From positions 44,820 to 108,819 of the forward strand of contig NZ_BMOI01000013.1 in assembly GCF_014646995.1 (NCBI RefSeq): DNA of 64,000 nucleotides. Direction: 5' to 3'. The position numbers and the translations under genes were made by a program. Positions 37,304 through 46,350 of this stretch are shown piece after piece. The notes below the pieces were generated by a model. It was not told the origin of the DNA. It was given only the letters and a program-made list of their open reading frames with translations, and did no database searches. This DNA comes from Curtobacterium luteum. Lineage in GTDB: Bacteria > Actinomycetota > Actinomycetes > Actinomycetales > Microbacteriaceae. Every line of letters starts with the position of its first letter. Position 1 is the first letter of the stretch.

Positions 37304-38517
37304 CAGGACGCCGTGTCCGCGCTCGACGGGTCGACGGTCGTGGCCGGCGCGGGCCGGTCGACGATCGTGCCGGCCTCGATGTGCACGGTGTGCGCCGCCA
37401 GCTGCTCGGGAACGTCACCGAACACCGCCGCCGTGATGAGCACCTGCTCGTAGTCCGCGACCGCGTTCGCGAGCCGTTCCCGGCGGGACTCGTCGAGTTC
37501 GGCGAAGACGTCGTCGAGGATGATGATCGGGTCGCCGAGCGTCGACTCGGCACGCAGCACCGCGGCGCTCGCGAGCTGCACGGCCAACGCGAAGGACCAC
37601 GATTCCCCGTGACTGGCGTAGCCGCGGGCGGGTAACCCGTTCAGCTGGAAGAGCACGTCGTCCCGGTGGGGCCCGACGAGGGTCAGTCCTCGGTCGAGTT
37701 CGTCCCGGCGGCGGCGGTCGAGCGCACTCCGGAACGCCTCGGCCGCAGCGGGGACCGTGACCGGCTCGTCCGGGGTCCCGAGCACGGGGTCCGTCGCTGC
37801 CGCGTCCTCCGGGTCACCGCCGCGGACGCTGAGGACGCCGGTGATCGTCGCCTCGTGCCGTTCGCCGGCGACGGTCGCGTACGCCTCCGTCACGAAGGGT
37901 GCGAGCCGCCGCGTCAGGTGGTCCCGGGCGGCGATGATCTCGGCGCCGAAGGACACGAGCCGGTCGTCCCAGACGTCGAGCGTGGACAGCGCCCCGGCCT
38001 TCGAGCCGGTGGCCCGCGCGGACTTCAGCAGGGTGTTCCGCTGCCGGAGCGTCCGGTCGTAGTCGGCGAGCACGCCCTGCATGCGCGGCGCGATCTGCCC
38101 GAGGAGCTCGTCGAGCATCCGCCGGCGCCCGGCCGGTTCGCCGCGGACGAGCGCGAGGTCCTCGGGGGCGAACAGGACGCTCGTGCAGTACCGAGGGAGC
38201 TCGCGGGGCTTGATCGCCGCCCGGTTGACCTGCGCCCGGTTCGATCCCGACCGGTTGATCTGCACCTCCGCGAGGATGCTGCGGTCCTCGTGCGCCAGTC
38301 GCGCGCGGACGATCGCCGCGTCGCACCCCTGCCGGACGAGCGCGGCGTCCGTCGGCACACGGTGGGAGCCGAGCGTGGACAGGTACCCGATCGCCTCGAC
38401 CAGGTTCGTCTTGCCCTGGCCGTTGCGGCCCACGAACAGGTTCGGCCCGCGTGCGAGGTCGACCTCCGCCTCCCGGTAGTTCCGGAAGTCGGTGAGTTGC
38501 AGGTGGTCGACGTGCAC
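37303..38517 (-). CDS. recF: DNA replication and repair protein RecF
   Basis: 404 residues. HLQLTDFRNYREAEVDL start, Walker A GRNGQGKTNLVEA, RecF signature VLFAPEDLALVRGEPAGRR and the Walker B region IIILDDVFAELDESRRERL. An ABC/SMC-type ATPase that loads RecA at ssDNA gaps. The tail (PAPATTVDPSSADTAS) is longer than in many species. Downstream of gnd and upstream of dciA. Confidence 0.95.
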   Translation of the reverse strand: MHVDHLQLTDFRNYREAEVDLARGPNLFVGRNGQGKTNLVEAIGYLSTLGSHRVPTDAALVRQGCDAAIVRARLAHEDRSILAEVQINRSGSNRAQVNRAAIKPRELPRYCTSVLFAPEDLALVRGEPAGRRRMLDELLGQIAPRMQGVLADYDRTLRQRNTLLKSARATGSKAGALSTLDVWDDRLVSFGAEIIAARDHLTRRLAPFVTEAYATVAGERHEATITGVLSVRGGDPEDAAATDPVLGTPDEPVTVPAAAEAFRSALDRRRRDELDRGLTLVGPHRDDVLFQLNGLPARGYASHGESWSFALAVQLASAAVLRAESTLGDPIIILDDVFAELDESRRERLANAVADYEQVLITAAVFGDVPEQLAAHTVHIEAGTIVDRPAPATTVDPSSADTAS

Positions 38518-38550
38518 GCGGGCCGGGACGAGCTCAGGTGGTGACCTGAA

Positions 38551-39438
38551 CTACGCCTTCTTGACGGCGTGGCCGCCGAACTGGTTGCGGAGCGCCGCGA
38601 CGGCCTTCATCGTCGGGGACTGGCTCCCCTGACGCGAGACGAAGCGGGCGAACATCGCAGCCGAGAGCGCGGGCATCGGCACCGCGAGCTCGATCGCCTC
38701 TTCGAGGGTCCAGCGACCCTCGCCCGAGTCGTCGACGTAGCCCTCGAGCTCGTCGAGCTTCGGGTCCTCGTTGATGGCGAGCACGAGCAGGTCGAGCAGC
38801 CACGAACGCACGACCGTGCCGCGCTGCCACCCGGCGAAGACGGCGGGCACGTCGTGCACGATGTCCTTCGCCTCGAGGAGCTCGTAGCCCTCGCCGTACG
38901 CCTGCATGATCGCGTACTCGATGCCGTTGTGGACCATCTTCGCGTAGTGCCCGGCACCGACGCCGCCGGCGTGCGAGAAGCCCTCTTCGCGCGGGCCCTC
39001 GGGACGGAGCGCGTCGAACACCGGCATGGCGAACTCGACGTCCTTGACGTCACCGCCGACCATGAGGCCGTAGCCGTTGTCCTTGCCCCAGACGCCACCG
39101 GAGACACCGGCGTCCATGTAGCGGATGCCCTCGGCGCCGAGCTGCTCGGCGTGCTTGGTGTCGTCGAGCCACTTCGAGTTGCCACCGTCGATGACCAGGT
39201 CGCCCTCGCCGAGGACCTCGGCGAGCTCGGTGATGACGTCGTCGGTGATCTTGCCGTGCGGGACCATGACCCACACGAGCTTCTGGCCCTCGGGCAGCGC
39301 GGCCGCGAGGTCCGCGAGGCTGGCGACGTCCGAGACGGCGGGGTTCGCGTCGAACCCGGTGACCTCGATGCCTGCGTTGCGGAGACGGGCACGCATGTTG
39401 TTGCCCATGCGACCGAGGCCGACAAGACCGATGTGCAT
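38551..39438 (-). CDS. gnd: 6-phosphogluconate dehydrogenase, decarboxylating (short, NAD-type)
   Basis: 295 residues. Rossmann start MHIGLVGLGRMGNNMRARL, DGGNSKWLDDTK, DAGVSGGVWG (substrate-binding) and AGHYAKMVHNGIEYAIMQAYGEG with the catalytic Lys (HYAKMVHNGIEY). The short form (about 300 residues) is the NAD-preferring GndA-like family. Oxidises 6-phosphogluconate to ribulose 5-phosphate. Its place between dnaN and recF is typical of Actinobacteria. Confidence 0.93.
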   Translation of the reverse strand: MHIGLVGLGRMGNNMRARLRNAGIEVTGFDANPAVSDVASLADLAAALPEGQKLVWVMVPHGKITDDVITELAEVLGEGDLVIDGGNSKWLDDTKHAEQLGAEGIRYMDAGVSGGVWGKDNGYGLMVGGDVKDVEFAMPVFDALRPEGPREEGFSHAGGVGAGHYAKMVHNGIEYAIMQAYGEGYELLEAKDIVHDVPAVFAGWQRGTVVRSWLLDLLVLAINEDPKLDELEGYVDDSGEGRWTLEEAIELAVPMPALSAAMFARFVSRQGSQSPTMKAVAALRNQFGGHAVKKA

Positions 39439-39508
39439 GATTTCCTCTTCTGTTCGTCGTCGCGCTGATGCAGGTGGGGCGCGTCAGCGCAGTGTTCGGC
39501 TGTTGCGC

Positions 39509-40654
39509 TTACCGCAGCAGGAGATTGGGCTGCAGCAGGTACCGGTATCCGTCCGTGGCAGGTGCTTCCTGCGAAGTCTGGCCGGTGAGCAGCACCGGGC
39601 CGGGCTTGTTGGGGTTCTCCGTCTTGGTGAAGGAGATGCGGACGAACTCGGAGTGCACCGCGTTCAACCCGTCCAGGAGGAAGGCGGGCTTCAACGAGAC
39701 CACCGTTTCCTCACCGGTCAGCAACGCATCGATCGACTCTGACGCCTGCGCTTGTTCGGACCCGATCGCCTCGAGCGTGAGCCCGTCGACCGAGAAGGAG
39801 AACCGGAGCGCTGCTTCGCGCTCCAGGACGAGGGAGACCCGTCGGACGGCCTCGACGAGTTCCGCGGTGTTGATCACCGCGTGGTCGTCGACCGTCTCGG
39901 GGAAGAGCCGGCGGACCGGCGGGTAGTTGCCCTTGATGAGCAGGGAGGTCACCGTCTTGTCGTCGGCGTGGAACGCGATGAGCTCGCGGTCGGACGTTCC
40001 GCTGATCGACACGGACACCGTCGACGCGGAGCCGAAGGTGCGGCCGACCTCTTGCAGGGTCCGGGCCGGGACGAGCGCGTGGAGCGGCTCCGAGCCGACG
40101 CGGCCCGAGTCCCACGCGATGGTCCGGACGGCGACGCGGTAGCGGTCGGTCGCGATGAGGGAGAGGTCGTTGTCGCCGACCTCGAGCTGCACGCCGGTGA
40201 TGACCGGGGTGACGTCGTCGCGGCTCGCGGCGACGGCGACCTGCGAGACCGCCTCCGAGAAGGCGTCCCCGGGGATGACACCGGTCTGCGGTCCGATCTC
40301 CGGGAGGGTGGGGTACTCCTCGACCGGCATGGACAGCAGCGTGAAGTGCGCGGAGCCGCAGGTCACCGAGATCTTCGTGTCCTCGGTCGTGAACGTGACG
40401 GGCGCGTTCGGCAGGCGGCTCGCGATGTCGTTGAGGAGCCGGCCCGAGACGAGGACCGTGCCCGGCTCGTCGATCTGCGCCGTGATCGAGGTCTGCGCGG
40501 AGACCTCGTAGTCGAACGACGAGAGCGTCAGACGATCGCCGTCGGCGTGGATCAGCACGCCGGAGAGGATCGGGAGGGTCGTGCGCTGTGGGAGGAGCTT
40601 CACCGCGAAGGAGACGGCTTCGGAGAAGACGTCCCGGTTGACCTCGAACTTCAC
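39509..40654 (-). CDS. dnaN: DNA polymerase III beta sliding clamp
   Basis: 381 residues from GTG 40654 (KFEVNRDVFSEAVSFAVKLLPQR). Three beta-clamp domains; ends NPNKPGPVLLTG...GYRYLLQPNLLLR, the expected C-terminal core. Upstream extension to 40768 runs into oriC and is not coding. Ring-shaped processivity factor. Separated from dnaA by the origin, both on the minus strand. Confidence 0.97.
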   Translation of the reverse strand: MKFEVNRDVFSEAVSFAVKLLPQRTTLPILSGVLIHADGDRLTLSSFDYEVSAQTSITAQIDEPGTVLVSGRLLNDIASRLPNAPVTFTTEDTKISVTCGSAHFTLLSMPVEEYPTLPEIGPQTGVIPGDAFSEAVSQVAVAASRDDVTPVITGVQLEVGDNDLSLIATDRYRVAVRTIAWDSGRVGSEPLHALVPARTLQEVGRTFGSASTVSVSISGTSDRELIAFHADDKTVTSLLIKGNYPPVRRLFPETVDDHAVINTAELVEAVRRVSLVLEREAALRFSFSVDGLTLEAIGSEQAQASESIDALLTGEETVVSLKPAFLLDGLNAVHSEFVRISFTKTENPNKPGPVLLTGQTSQEAPATDGYRYLLQPNLLLR

Positions 40655-41161
40655 AGCTGGGACCCCTGTCGATCGGTTGGACTGTCCGGCCGCCCCATTG
40701 TGGCACAGCGGAGGGGGCGCCGGATTCTTGTCATCCGCCGTCCACAAGGTTGTCCCGCGGAGATTCATCGTTAACCAGGATCAATGGTGTTAACGCCTGT
40801 GCACAGTGTGGATAACTCTGTGCATCCCGCTTCTCCACAGGGAACTACACAGGTGTGAGTTGTGAGTGGTGTGTGCACGAGGTCTGGATGAGTGAATCTC
40901 AGCTATCCACTTCCATCCACAGTCTCCACAGGTGGGTACCGATCTGTGAACAACCGGGCCGCGTGTCATCCACAGTTATCCACAGGCTTTCCACACTGTG
41001 GGAATCTCGCCGCCTGGAACCGTCTCAGATGGTGGACGTGCCTGCATCCACACTGATCGGAGGGCGCGTCGCGTGCATGCGCCGGGTCACCTGCGCGACA
41101 GAACGACGCAGCGACGCGACGGAACGACGCGACGGAACGACGCGGCAACGCAGCGACGCAG
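40655..41161. other. oriC: Replication origin oriC (dnaN-dnaA intergenic)
   Basis: Contains perfect DnaA boxes TTATCCACA at 40807-40815 (minus strand) and 40976-40984 (plus strand), TTCTCCACA at 40831-40839, and many looser TCCACA/TGTGGA sites (for example CTATCCACT near 40912, ATCCACAG near 40915 and 40967, TTTCCACA near 40988). A less GC-rich tract around 40766-40800 (TTCATCGTTAACCAGGATCAATGGTGTTAAC region) may be the unwinding element. No gene in this stretch. A 13-base direct repeat (CGACGCGACGGAA) occurs twice in tandem at 41112-41137. Confidence 0.9.
41112..41137. repeat. Tandem 13-base direct repeat next to oriC
   Basis: CGACGCGACGGAA occurs twice in tandem, with further degenerate CGACGC units on both sides (41101-41160). 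Sits between the dnaA terminator and the DnaA-box field. Role unknown. Confidence 0.6.
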
Positions 41162-41205
41162 CGGACGGGAGGCACGGTGCCCGCCCGCACCGTGCCTCCC
41201 GTCCG
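41162..41205 (-). terminator. Very strong terminator after dnaA
   Basis: 19-base perfect stem (starting CGGACGGGAGGCACGG) with a six-base loop, 43 bases past the dnaA stop on the minus strand. It separates dnaA transcription from oriC. Confidence 0.85.
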
Positions 41206-41247
41206 TCCGTCCGTCAGTCGGTCGCGTCCGCGACGCGACCCGCGTCG

Positions 41248-42714
41248 TCAGCGGTAGCGGCGGTCCTGCTTGATCCGGCTGGTGAGCTCGGTGACCTGGT
41301 TGTAGATCGACCGACGCTCCTTCATCAGCTCGGTGATCTTCTTGTTCGCGTACATGACCGTCGTGTGGTCCCGGTTGCCGAAGAGCTGACCGATCTTGGG
41401 CAGCGACAGGCTGGTCATCTCCCGGCAGAGGTACATCGCGATCTGGCGCGCGGTCGCGATGGCCTGGGACCGCGAGGACCCGTAGAGGTCGTCGACCGAC
41501 AGCTTGAAGTACTCCGCGGTGTGGTTGATGATGTCCGTCGGCGCGATCACGTTGTCGTCGTCGAGCGTGATCAGGTCCTTGAGGACGGTCTGCACGAGCG
41601 ACATGTCGACGGCCGTCCGGTTGAGGCTCGCGAAGGCGGTCACCCGGATGAGCGTCCCCTCGAGCTCCCGGATGTTGCTCGACACCTTCGAGGCCATGAA
41701 CTCGAGGATGTCGTCCGGCACCTGCAGGTGGTCGGACTGTGCCTTCTTGCGGAGGATCGCGATCCGGGTCTCGAGGTCCGGCGCCTGGACGTCCGTGATG
41801 AGGCCCCACTCGAAGCGCGAGCGCATGCGGTCCTCGAAGCCGGTGAGGTGCTTCGGGGCGACGTCCGAGGTGATGACGACCTGCTTGTTGTGGTCGTGCA
41901 ACGTGTTGAACGTGTGGAAGAAGGCCTCCTGCGTGGAGTCCTTCCCCTGGAGGAACTGGATGTCGTCGATCAGCAGGATGTCGATGTCGCGGTACCGCTG
42001 CTGGAACTGGTTCGACCGGTTGTTCGCGATGGAGTTGATGAAGTCGTTCGTGAACTCCTCGCTCGACACGTACCGCACCCGGATCCCCGGGTAGAGGCTC
42101 TCGGCGTAGTGGCCGATCGCGTGCAGGAGGTGCGTCTTGCCGAGGCCCGAGTCGCCGTAGATGAAGAGCGGGTTGTAGGCCTTGGCCGGTGCCTCGGCGA
42201 CCGCGACGGCTGCGGCGTGCGCGAACCGGTTCGACGAGCCGATGACGAAGTTGTCGAAGTTGTACTTCGGGTTGAGTCGGGACTCGGGGCGACCGCCGGT
42301 GCCCGGGGAGTCGATCTGGCTCGGGACGAACGGCGCTTCGATGTACTGCCGGGGCGCCGCGCTCTGCTCGACCGCTCCCTGGACGGGTTCGGCGTACTCG
42401 GGGACGTGCGTCGGTGCCGGCGCGTCCATCCGAGGCTCCGACGCCATGTCCGGGTTGACGGTGATGGCGAAGTTGGCGACGGCGTCGTCGCCGATGCGCG
42501 AGACGGCCTCGGTGATGGGGACGCGGATGCGCTGCTCGAGCATGCCGCGGGTGAGGTCGTTCGGCACCTCGAGGTAGAGCGTGCCGGCGAGGACGCCCTT
42601 CGGCTCGACGAGGTTGAGGAAGCCGTGCAGCTGCGGCGTGATGCGGTCGTCCTCGGCGAGGAGTCCGAGCACGGATGACCAGAGGTCCTCGACGGGGTCG
42701 GCCGGCATCGTCAT
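41248..42714 (-). CDS. dnaA: Chromosomal replication initiator DnaA
   Basis: 488 residues from ATG 42714 (a second ATG is two codons further). Domain I (DPVEDLWSSVLGLL), variable linker, AAA+ domain with Walker A YGDSGLGKTHLLHA, Walker B LLIDDIQFLQGK, and domain IV with the DnaA-box recognition signature GNRDHTTVMYA near the C-terminus. Opens oriC. The promoter region upstream has its own DnaA boxes, implying autoregulation. Confidence 0.97.
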   Translation of the reverse strand: MTMPADPVEDLWSSVLGLLAEDDRITPQLHGFLNLVEPKGVLAGTLYLEVPNDLTRGMLEQRIRVPITEAVSRIGDDAVANFAITVNPDMASEPRMDAPAPTHVPEYAEPVQGAVEQSAAPRQYIEAPFVPSQIDSPGTGGRPESRLNPKYNFDNFVIGSSNRFAHAAAVAVAEAPAKAYNPLFIYGDSGLGKTHLLHAIGHYAESLYPGIRVRYVSSEEFTNDFINSIANNRSNQFQQRYRDIDILLIDDIQFLQGKDSTQEAFFHTFNTLHDHNKQVVITSDVAPKHLTGFEDRMRSRFEWGLITDVQAPDLETRIAILRKKAQSDHLQVPDDILEFMASKVSSNIRELEGTLIRVTAFASLNRTAVDMSLVQTVLKDLITLDDDNVIAPTDIINHTAEYFKLSVDDLYGSSRSQAIATARQIAMYLCREMTSLSLPKIGQLFGNRDHTTVMYANKKITELMKERRSIYNQVTELTSRIKQDRRYR

Positions 42715-43234
42715 GTCGCGCTCGTCTCCAGGTTCGTTCGTGCTCGTGTGCTCGTCGTGTCGCCACGGGAGTCGGGCGGCAGCATGCCGGAGGACCCCCG
42801 GTGCCCTCGGTCGCGGACGGCGTCGGCGGCTCCGTCGGCACCGGTGGAGGGCACCGTGTGCGACCATCTGGTCCACAGGGTTGTCCACAGCCTTGTCCAC
42901 GACCACCCGACCGCGTCTCGAGGGGGGACTCCCCTGTCGTACCGGGCCGTGGGCGGTTCGATCACACCACTGTACGGGACCACAGCGCGTCGCACCGAAC
43001 CGAAGTTTTCCCCAGTGTGGACAATGGTGCCGCGCGCTCGGTTCCCGGCCGTCGTTTGACCTGCCCGCCGCTGTCACGTACCGTTAACCAGTTGACTGCG
43101 GCCGTCAGGTCGCGCCCGTTACGCGTCGTTCGGTGCTCCGAGCGGCACCACACATACATACGTGACGGCTCACACGGACACCCGCACAGTGCACGCTGGC
43201 GCGGAGTCCGCGGTGCAGCCGCGTGGAGATCATC
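42715..43234. promoter_or_regulatory. dnaA-rpmH divergent promoter region with DnaA boxes
   Basis: 520 bases with no gene. Perfect high-GC boxes TTGTCCACA at 42881-42889 and on the minus strand at 43016-43024, near-box TTGTCCACG at 42893-42901, plus TTTTCCCCA near 43006. These fit DnaA control of the dnaA and/or rpmH promoters. Confidence 0.7.
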
Positions 43235-43372
43235 ATGAGCAAGCGCACCTTCCAGCCGAACAACCGCCGCCGCGCCAAGAAGCACGGCTTCCGCGCCCGC
43301 ATGCGCACCCGTGCCGGCCGCGCCATCCTCGCCGCGCGCCGCTCCAAGGGCCGCACCGAGCTCAGCGCCTGA
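43235..43372 (+). CDS. rpmH: 50S ribosomal protein L34
   Basis: 45 residues: [20 protein letters not shown], then [19 protein letters not shown]. Complete, highly basic L34. It heads the rpmH-rnpA-yidD-yidC-jag-rsmG run, divergent from dnaA, as in most bacteria. Confidence 0.97.
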   Translation: MSKRTFQPNNRRRAKKHGFRARMRTRAGRAILAARRSKGRTELSA

Positions 43373-43433
43373 GCCGGATCCGCCTGATCGGCCGGCGATC
43401 GGTCCGTACGCGGATCGGCCACCGGTAGCGAGC

Positions 43434-43796
43434 ATGCTGGCCCGAGCAAACCGGATCGTCCGAGGGGACGACTACCGGTCCGTCGTGCGCCGTGGACGCA
43501 AGAGCGCCACGGCGCACGTCGTCGTATCCGTGGTCCGACGAGCAGTGACCGACGGTGCTCCCGGTGCCGGCCCGACCCGGTTCGGGTTCATCGTCGCGAA
43601 GACGGTGGGCAACGCGGTGACGAGGAACCTCGTCCGACGGCGGCTCAAGGCGATCGCGCACGAGCTGCTCGCGCAGACCCCGACCGGGTACGACGTGGTG
43701 ATCCGCGCACTGCCAGCCGCTGCGCAGGCCGGATGGCCTACCCTGCTCGGAGACGTTTCGCGCTCGTTCGCGCGCGGAGTGGAGAAGGCAGCATGA
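43434..43796 (+). CDS. rnpA: Ribonuclease P protein component
   Basis: 120 residues from ATG 43434. The RNR-like motif is GNAVTRNLVRRRLKAIAHEL, with RFGFIVAKTVGNAV before it. Binds RNase P RNA and helps mature tRNA 5' ends. Overlaps yidD (GCATGA). Confidence 0.95.
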   Translation: MLARANRIVRGDDYRSVVRRGRKSATAHVVVSVVRRAVTDGAPGAGPTRFGFIVAKTVGNAVTRNLVRRRLKAIAHELLAQTPTGYDVVIRALPAAAQAGWPTLLGDVSRSFARGVEKAA

Positions 43797-44182
43797 ATCG
43801 CAGTCCGCTGGCCCGGGTGGCCTGGGTCCTCGCGTTGCTCCCGCGCAACGCGTGCGTCGTCGTGCTCCGGGCCTACCGGGCCGTGATCTCGCCGCTCTAC
43901 GGCAACGTCTGCCGCTACCACCCCTCGTGCTCCCGGTACGCACTCGAGGCGATCCAGCAGTACGGGGTCGTCCGAGGCTCGGCGATGGGCGCCTGGCGCA
44001 TCGCCCGGTGCAACCCCTGGGCCGCCGGCGGCATCGACGACGTGCCGGAACGACGTCGTTCCTACACCGTGAACCGCTTCGGGTTCGTCACCGGCCCGGC
44101 CGACGACCCGACCTCGACCCCGCAGACCCAGCAGCCTGCGATCGCCCCGCTGCTGCTCTCCCAGCGAACGCGAAAGGCGTGA
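43793..44182 (+). CDS. yidD: Membrane protein insertion efficiency factor YidD
   Basis: 129 residues. Core YRAVISPLYGNVCRYHPSCSRYALEAI and GVVRGSAMGAWRIARCNPW with the conserved Cys residues of the HPSCSxY motif. Has a Pro/Thr/Gln-rich C-terminal tail not in the shorter homologs. Membrane-associated helper of YidC. Confidence 0.94.
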   Translation: MNRSPLARVAWVLALLPRNACVVVLRAYRAVISPLYGNVCRYHPSCSRYALEAIQQYGVVRGSAMGAWRIARCNPWAAGGIDDVPERRRSYTVNRFGFVTGPADDPTSTPQTQQPAIAPLLLSQRTRKA

Positions 44183-44190
44183 CCGCCCCC

Positions 44191-45153
44191 ATGGACATCA
44201 TCGGAACCATCCTCTGGCCGCTCAAGTGGGTGGTGTCGGCCATCCTCGTCGGCTTCCACTGGGTCTTCGAGAACCTCGGGATGGACCCCGGCGCGGGCAT
44301 CACCTGGGTGCTGTCGATCATCTTCCTGACCTTCGTGGTCCGCGCTGCGCTCATCCCGATCTTCGTGCGGCAGATCAAGTCGCAGCGCCGCATGCTCGAG
44401 GTCGCGCCGCAGCTCAAGAAGATCCAGGACAAGTACAAGGGCAAGAAGGACCAGTTCTCGCGTGAGGCCATGAGCCGCGAGACCATGGCGCTCTACAAGG
44501 AGACCGGGACGAACCCGTTGAGCTCCTGCCTGCCGCTGCTGATCCAGATGCCGATCTTCTTCTCGCTGTACTCGGTGCTGCACGAGGCGCAGATCAACAA
44601 GGCGGGCATCGGCCTGCTGACGAACGACCTCGCGGCCTCCTTCGGCAACGCGTCCCTGTTCGGCGCTCCGCTGCACGAGACCTTCACGAACGCCTCGGGC
44701 TGGGAAGTCCGGGTCATCGCTGGCTTCATGATCGTCGTGATGACCGCGTCGCAGTTCATCACGCAGCTGCAGCTCGTCGCGAAGAACATGTCGCCGGAGA
44801 CCAAGGAGTCTCCGATGTACCGCCAGCAGAAGATGATGCTGTACATCCTCCCGCTGGTCTTCGTCATCTCGGGTCTCTCGTTCCCCCTCGGCGTCATGTT
44901 CTACTGGCTCGCCTCGAACATCTGGACCATGGCGCAGCAGTACTTCGTCATCCGCAGCATGCCCACGCCGGGCTCCGAGGCCGCGCTCGCGCGTGAGGCC
45001 CGACTCGCGAAGAAGGCCCAGCGCCGGGGTACCCCTGTTCTCGCCGAGGCGGGTGCCGGTGCGACGGCCGTGGAGGTCGAGCCCGTGCGGGTCACGACGC
45101 AGCGTCAGCAGCCGGTCGGCAAGAACCGGGCGAAGAAGAACGGGAAGAAGTAA
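44191..45153 (+). CDS. yidC: Membrane protein insertase YidC/Oxa1
   Basis: 320 residues from ATG 44191; a GTG at 44179 is an alternative four codons longer. Five helices; conserved WVLSIIFLTFVVRAALIPIFVRQIKSQRRM with the hydrophilic-groove Arg, and NPLSSCLPLLIQMPIFFSLY. Basic C-terminus (KNRAKKNGKK) binds ribosomes. Inserts proteins with or without Sec. Stop TAA is followed at once by the jag GTG. Confidence 0.96.
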   Translation: MDIIGTILWPLKWVVSAILVGFHWVFENLGMDPGAGITWVLSIIFLTFVVRAALIPIFVRQIKSQRRMLEVAPQLKKIQDKYKGKKDQFSREAMSRETMALYKETGTNPLSSCLPLLIQMPIFFSLYSVLHEAQINKAGIGLLTNDLAASFGNASLFGAPLHETFTNASGWEVRVIAGFMIVVMTASQFITQLQLVAKNMSPETKESPMYRQQKMMLYILPLVFVISGLSFPLGVMFYWLASNIWTMAQQYFVIRSMPTPGSEAALAREARLAKKAQRRGTPVLAEAGAGATAVEVEPVRVTTQRQQPVGKNRAKKNGKK

Positions 45154-45651
45154 GTGACGGACGACACCACCACGGCCGAGGCACCCGAGGTCGACCAGGA
45201 CGAGGTCGAGCGCGACGAGGCGGACATCGCCGGCGACTACATCGAGGGTCTGCTCGACATCTGCGACCTCGACGGCGACATCGAGATCGAGGAGCGCGGC
45301 GGTCGGGTCTACCTGTCCGTCACGGACGACGGCGAAGGCCTGCGGGTGCTCTCGAAGCCGGAGACGGTCACAGCGCTGCAGGAGCTCACGCGCATCGCGG
45401 TGCAGGCCGAGACGGGCGAGTTCAGCCGGCTGATCCTCGACGTCGGTGGCTCCCGTGACGCTCGTGCGTCCGAGCTGCAGCGACTCGTGGACACCGCGAT
45501 CGAGCGTGTCGAAGGTGGCTCGTCGTCGGCCGCACTCCCCCCGATGTCCTCCTACGAGCGCAAGCTCGTGCACGACCTCGTCGCCGAGAAGGGATTCCAC
45601 TCGGAGTCCGAGGGCGAGGGTCGGGACCGGCACACCGTCGTCACCCGATGA
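45154..45651 (+). CDS. jag: RNA-binding protein Jag/KhpB (KH-R3H)
   Basis: 165 residues from GTG 45154. KH region (YIEGLLDICDLDGDIEIEERGGRVYLSV) and R3H-type helix with PMSSYERKLVHDLVAEKGFHSESEGEGRDRHTVV at the C-terminus, including the R-x3-H-like motif. RNA-binding partner conserved after yidC. Starts directly after the yidC stop. Confidence 0.93.
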   Translation: MTDDTTTAEAPEVDQDEVERDEADIAGDYIEGLLDICDLDGDIEIEERGGRVYLSVTDDGEGLRVLSKPETVTALQELTRIAVQAETGEFSRLILDVGGSRDARASELQRLVDTAIERVEGGSSSAALPPMSSYERKLVHDLVAEKGFHSESEGEGRDRHTVVTR

Positions 45652-46292
45652 CGGAGGCCGTCACCCCGGAGCTCGAGGCCGAGCCAGCCGTTGCGGCGAC
45701 GCTCTTCGGTGACCGCGCGGAACTCGCGCGGTCGTTCACGAACGAGCTCGCGCGGCGCGGTGAGGAGCTCGGGCTCATCGGGCCGCTCGAACTCCCGCGG
45801 CTCTGGACGCGACACATCCTCAACTCTGTGCTGCTCTCACCCCTCCTGGAGGCTGACGGTCGCGTCGCGGACGTCGGTTCCGGTGCCGGGCTGCCCGGCT
45901 TGGTCCTCGCCATCGCGCGGCCCGACGTGCACTTCACGTTGATCGAGCCCATGGAGCGACGGGTCGACTGGCTGACCTCGGAGGTTGAGCGTCTCGGTCT
46001 GGACAACGTCGCCGTGGTTCGCGCCCGCGCCGAGGACGTCGCTGACGAGATCACCGTCGACCAGGTGACCGCCCGCGCAGTCAGCGCGCTGTCGAAGCTC
46101 ATCCCGCTCACCGTGCCCTTGGTCCGCTCCGGCGGGCAGCTGGTGCTCATGAAGGGGGCGCGGGTCGACGACGAGGTCGAGAAGGCTCGCAAGGTCATCC
46201 TGCGGAAGCGTCTGAGTGACGTCGAGGTCCTCGAGCTCGGGGACGGTGTGGTCGAGGAGACCACACGCGTCTTCCGGGCTACAGTTGACTGA
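45648..46292 (+). CDS. rsmG: 16S rRNA (guanine527-N7)-methyltransferase
   Basis: 214 residues. Gid/RsmG: RHILNSVLL, VADVGSGAGLPGLVLAIARPDVHFTLIEPMERRVDWL (SAM-binding), VTARAVSALSKLI and MKGARVDDEVEKA. Methylates G527 of 16S rRNA; loss gives low-level streptomycin resistance in other bacteria. Overlaps jag by four bases. Confidence 0.95.
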   Translation: MTEAVTPELEAEPAVAATLFGDRAELARSFTNELARRGEELGLIGPLELPRLWTRHILNSVLLSPLLEADGRVADVGSGAGLPGLVLAIARPDVHFTLIEPMERRVDWLTSEVERLGLDNVAVVRARAEDVADEITVDQVTARAVSALSKLIPLTVPLVRSGGQLVLMKGARVDDEVEKARKVILRKRLSDVEVLELGDGVVEETTRVFRATVD

Positions 46293-46311
46293 CGCCGGCA
46301 GCAGGGCTCCG

Positions 46312-46327
46312 CGTTCCACGTGAAACA
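46312..46327. promoter_or_regulatory. parS: parS site upstream of parA
   Basis: CGTTCCACGTGAAACA: matches the universal parS TGTTTCACGTGGAACA (read on the other strand) at 15 of 16 positions. Located between rsmG and parA. Confidence 0.9.
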
Positions 46328-46350
46328 TGAACCGGGGAAGAGGGCACTCG

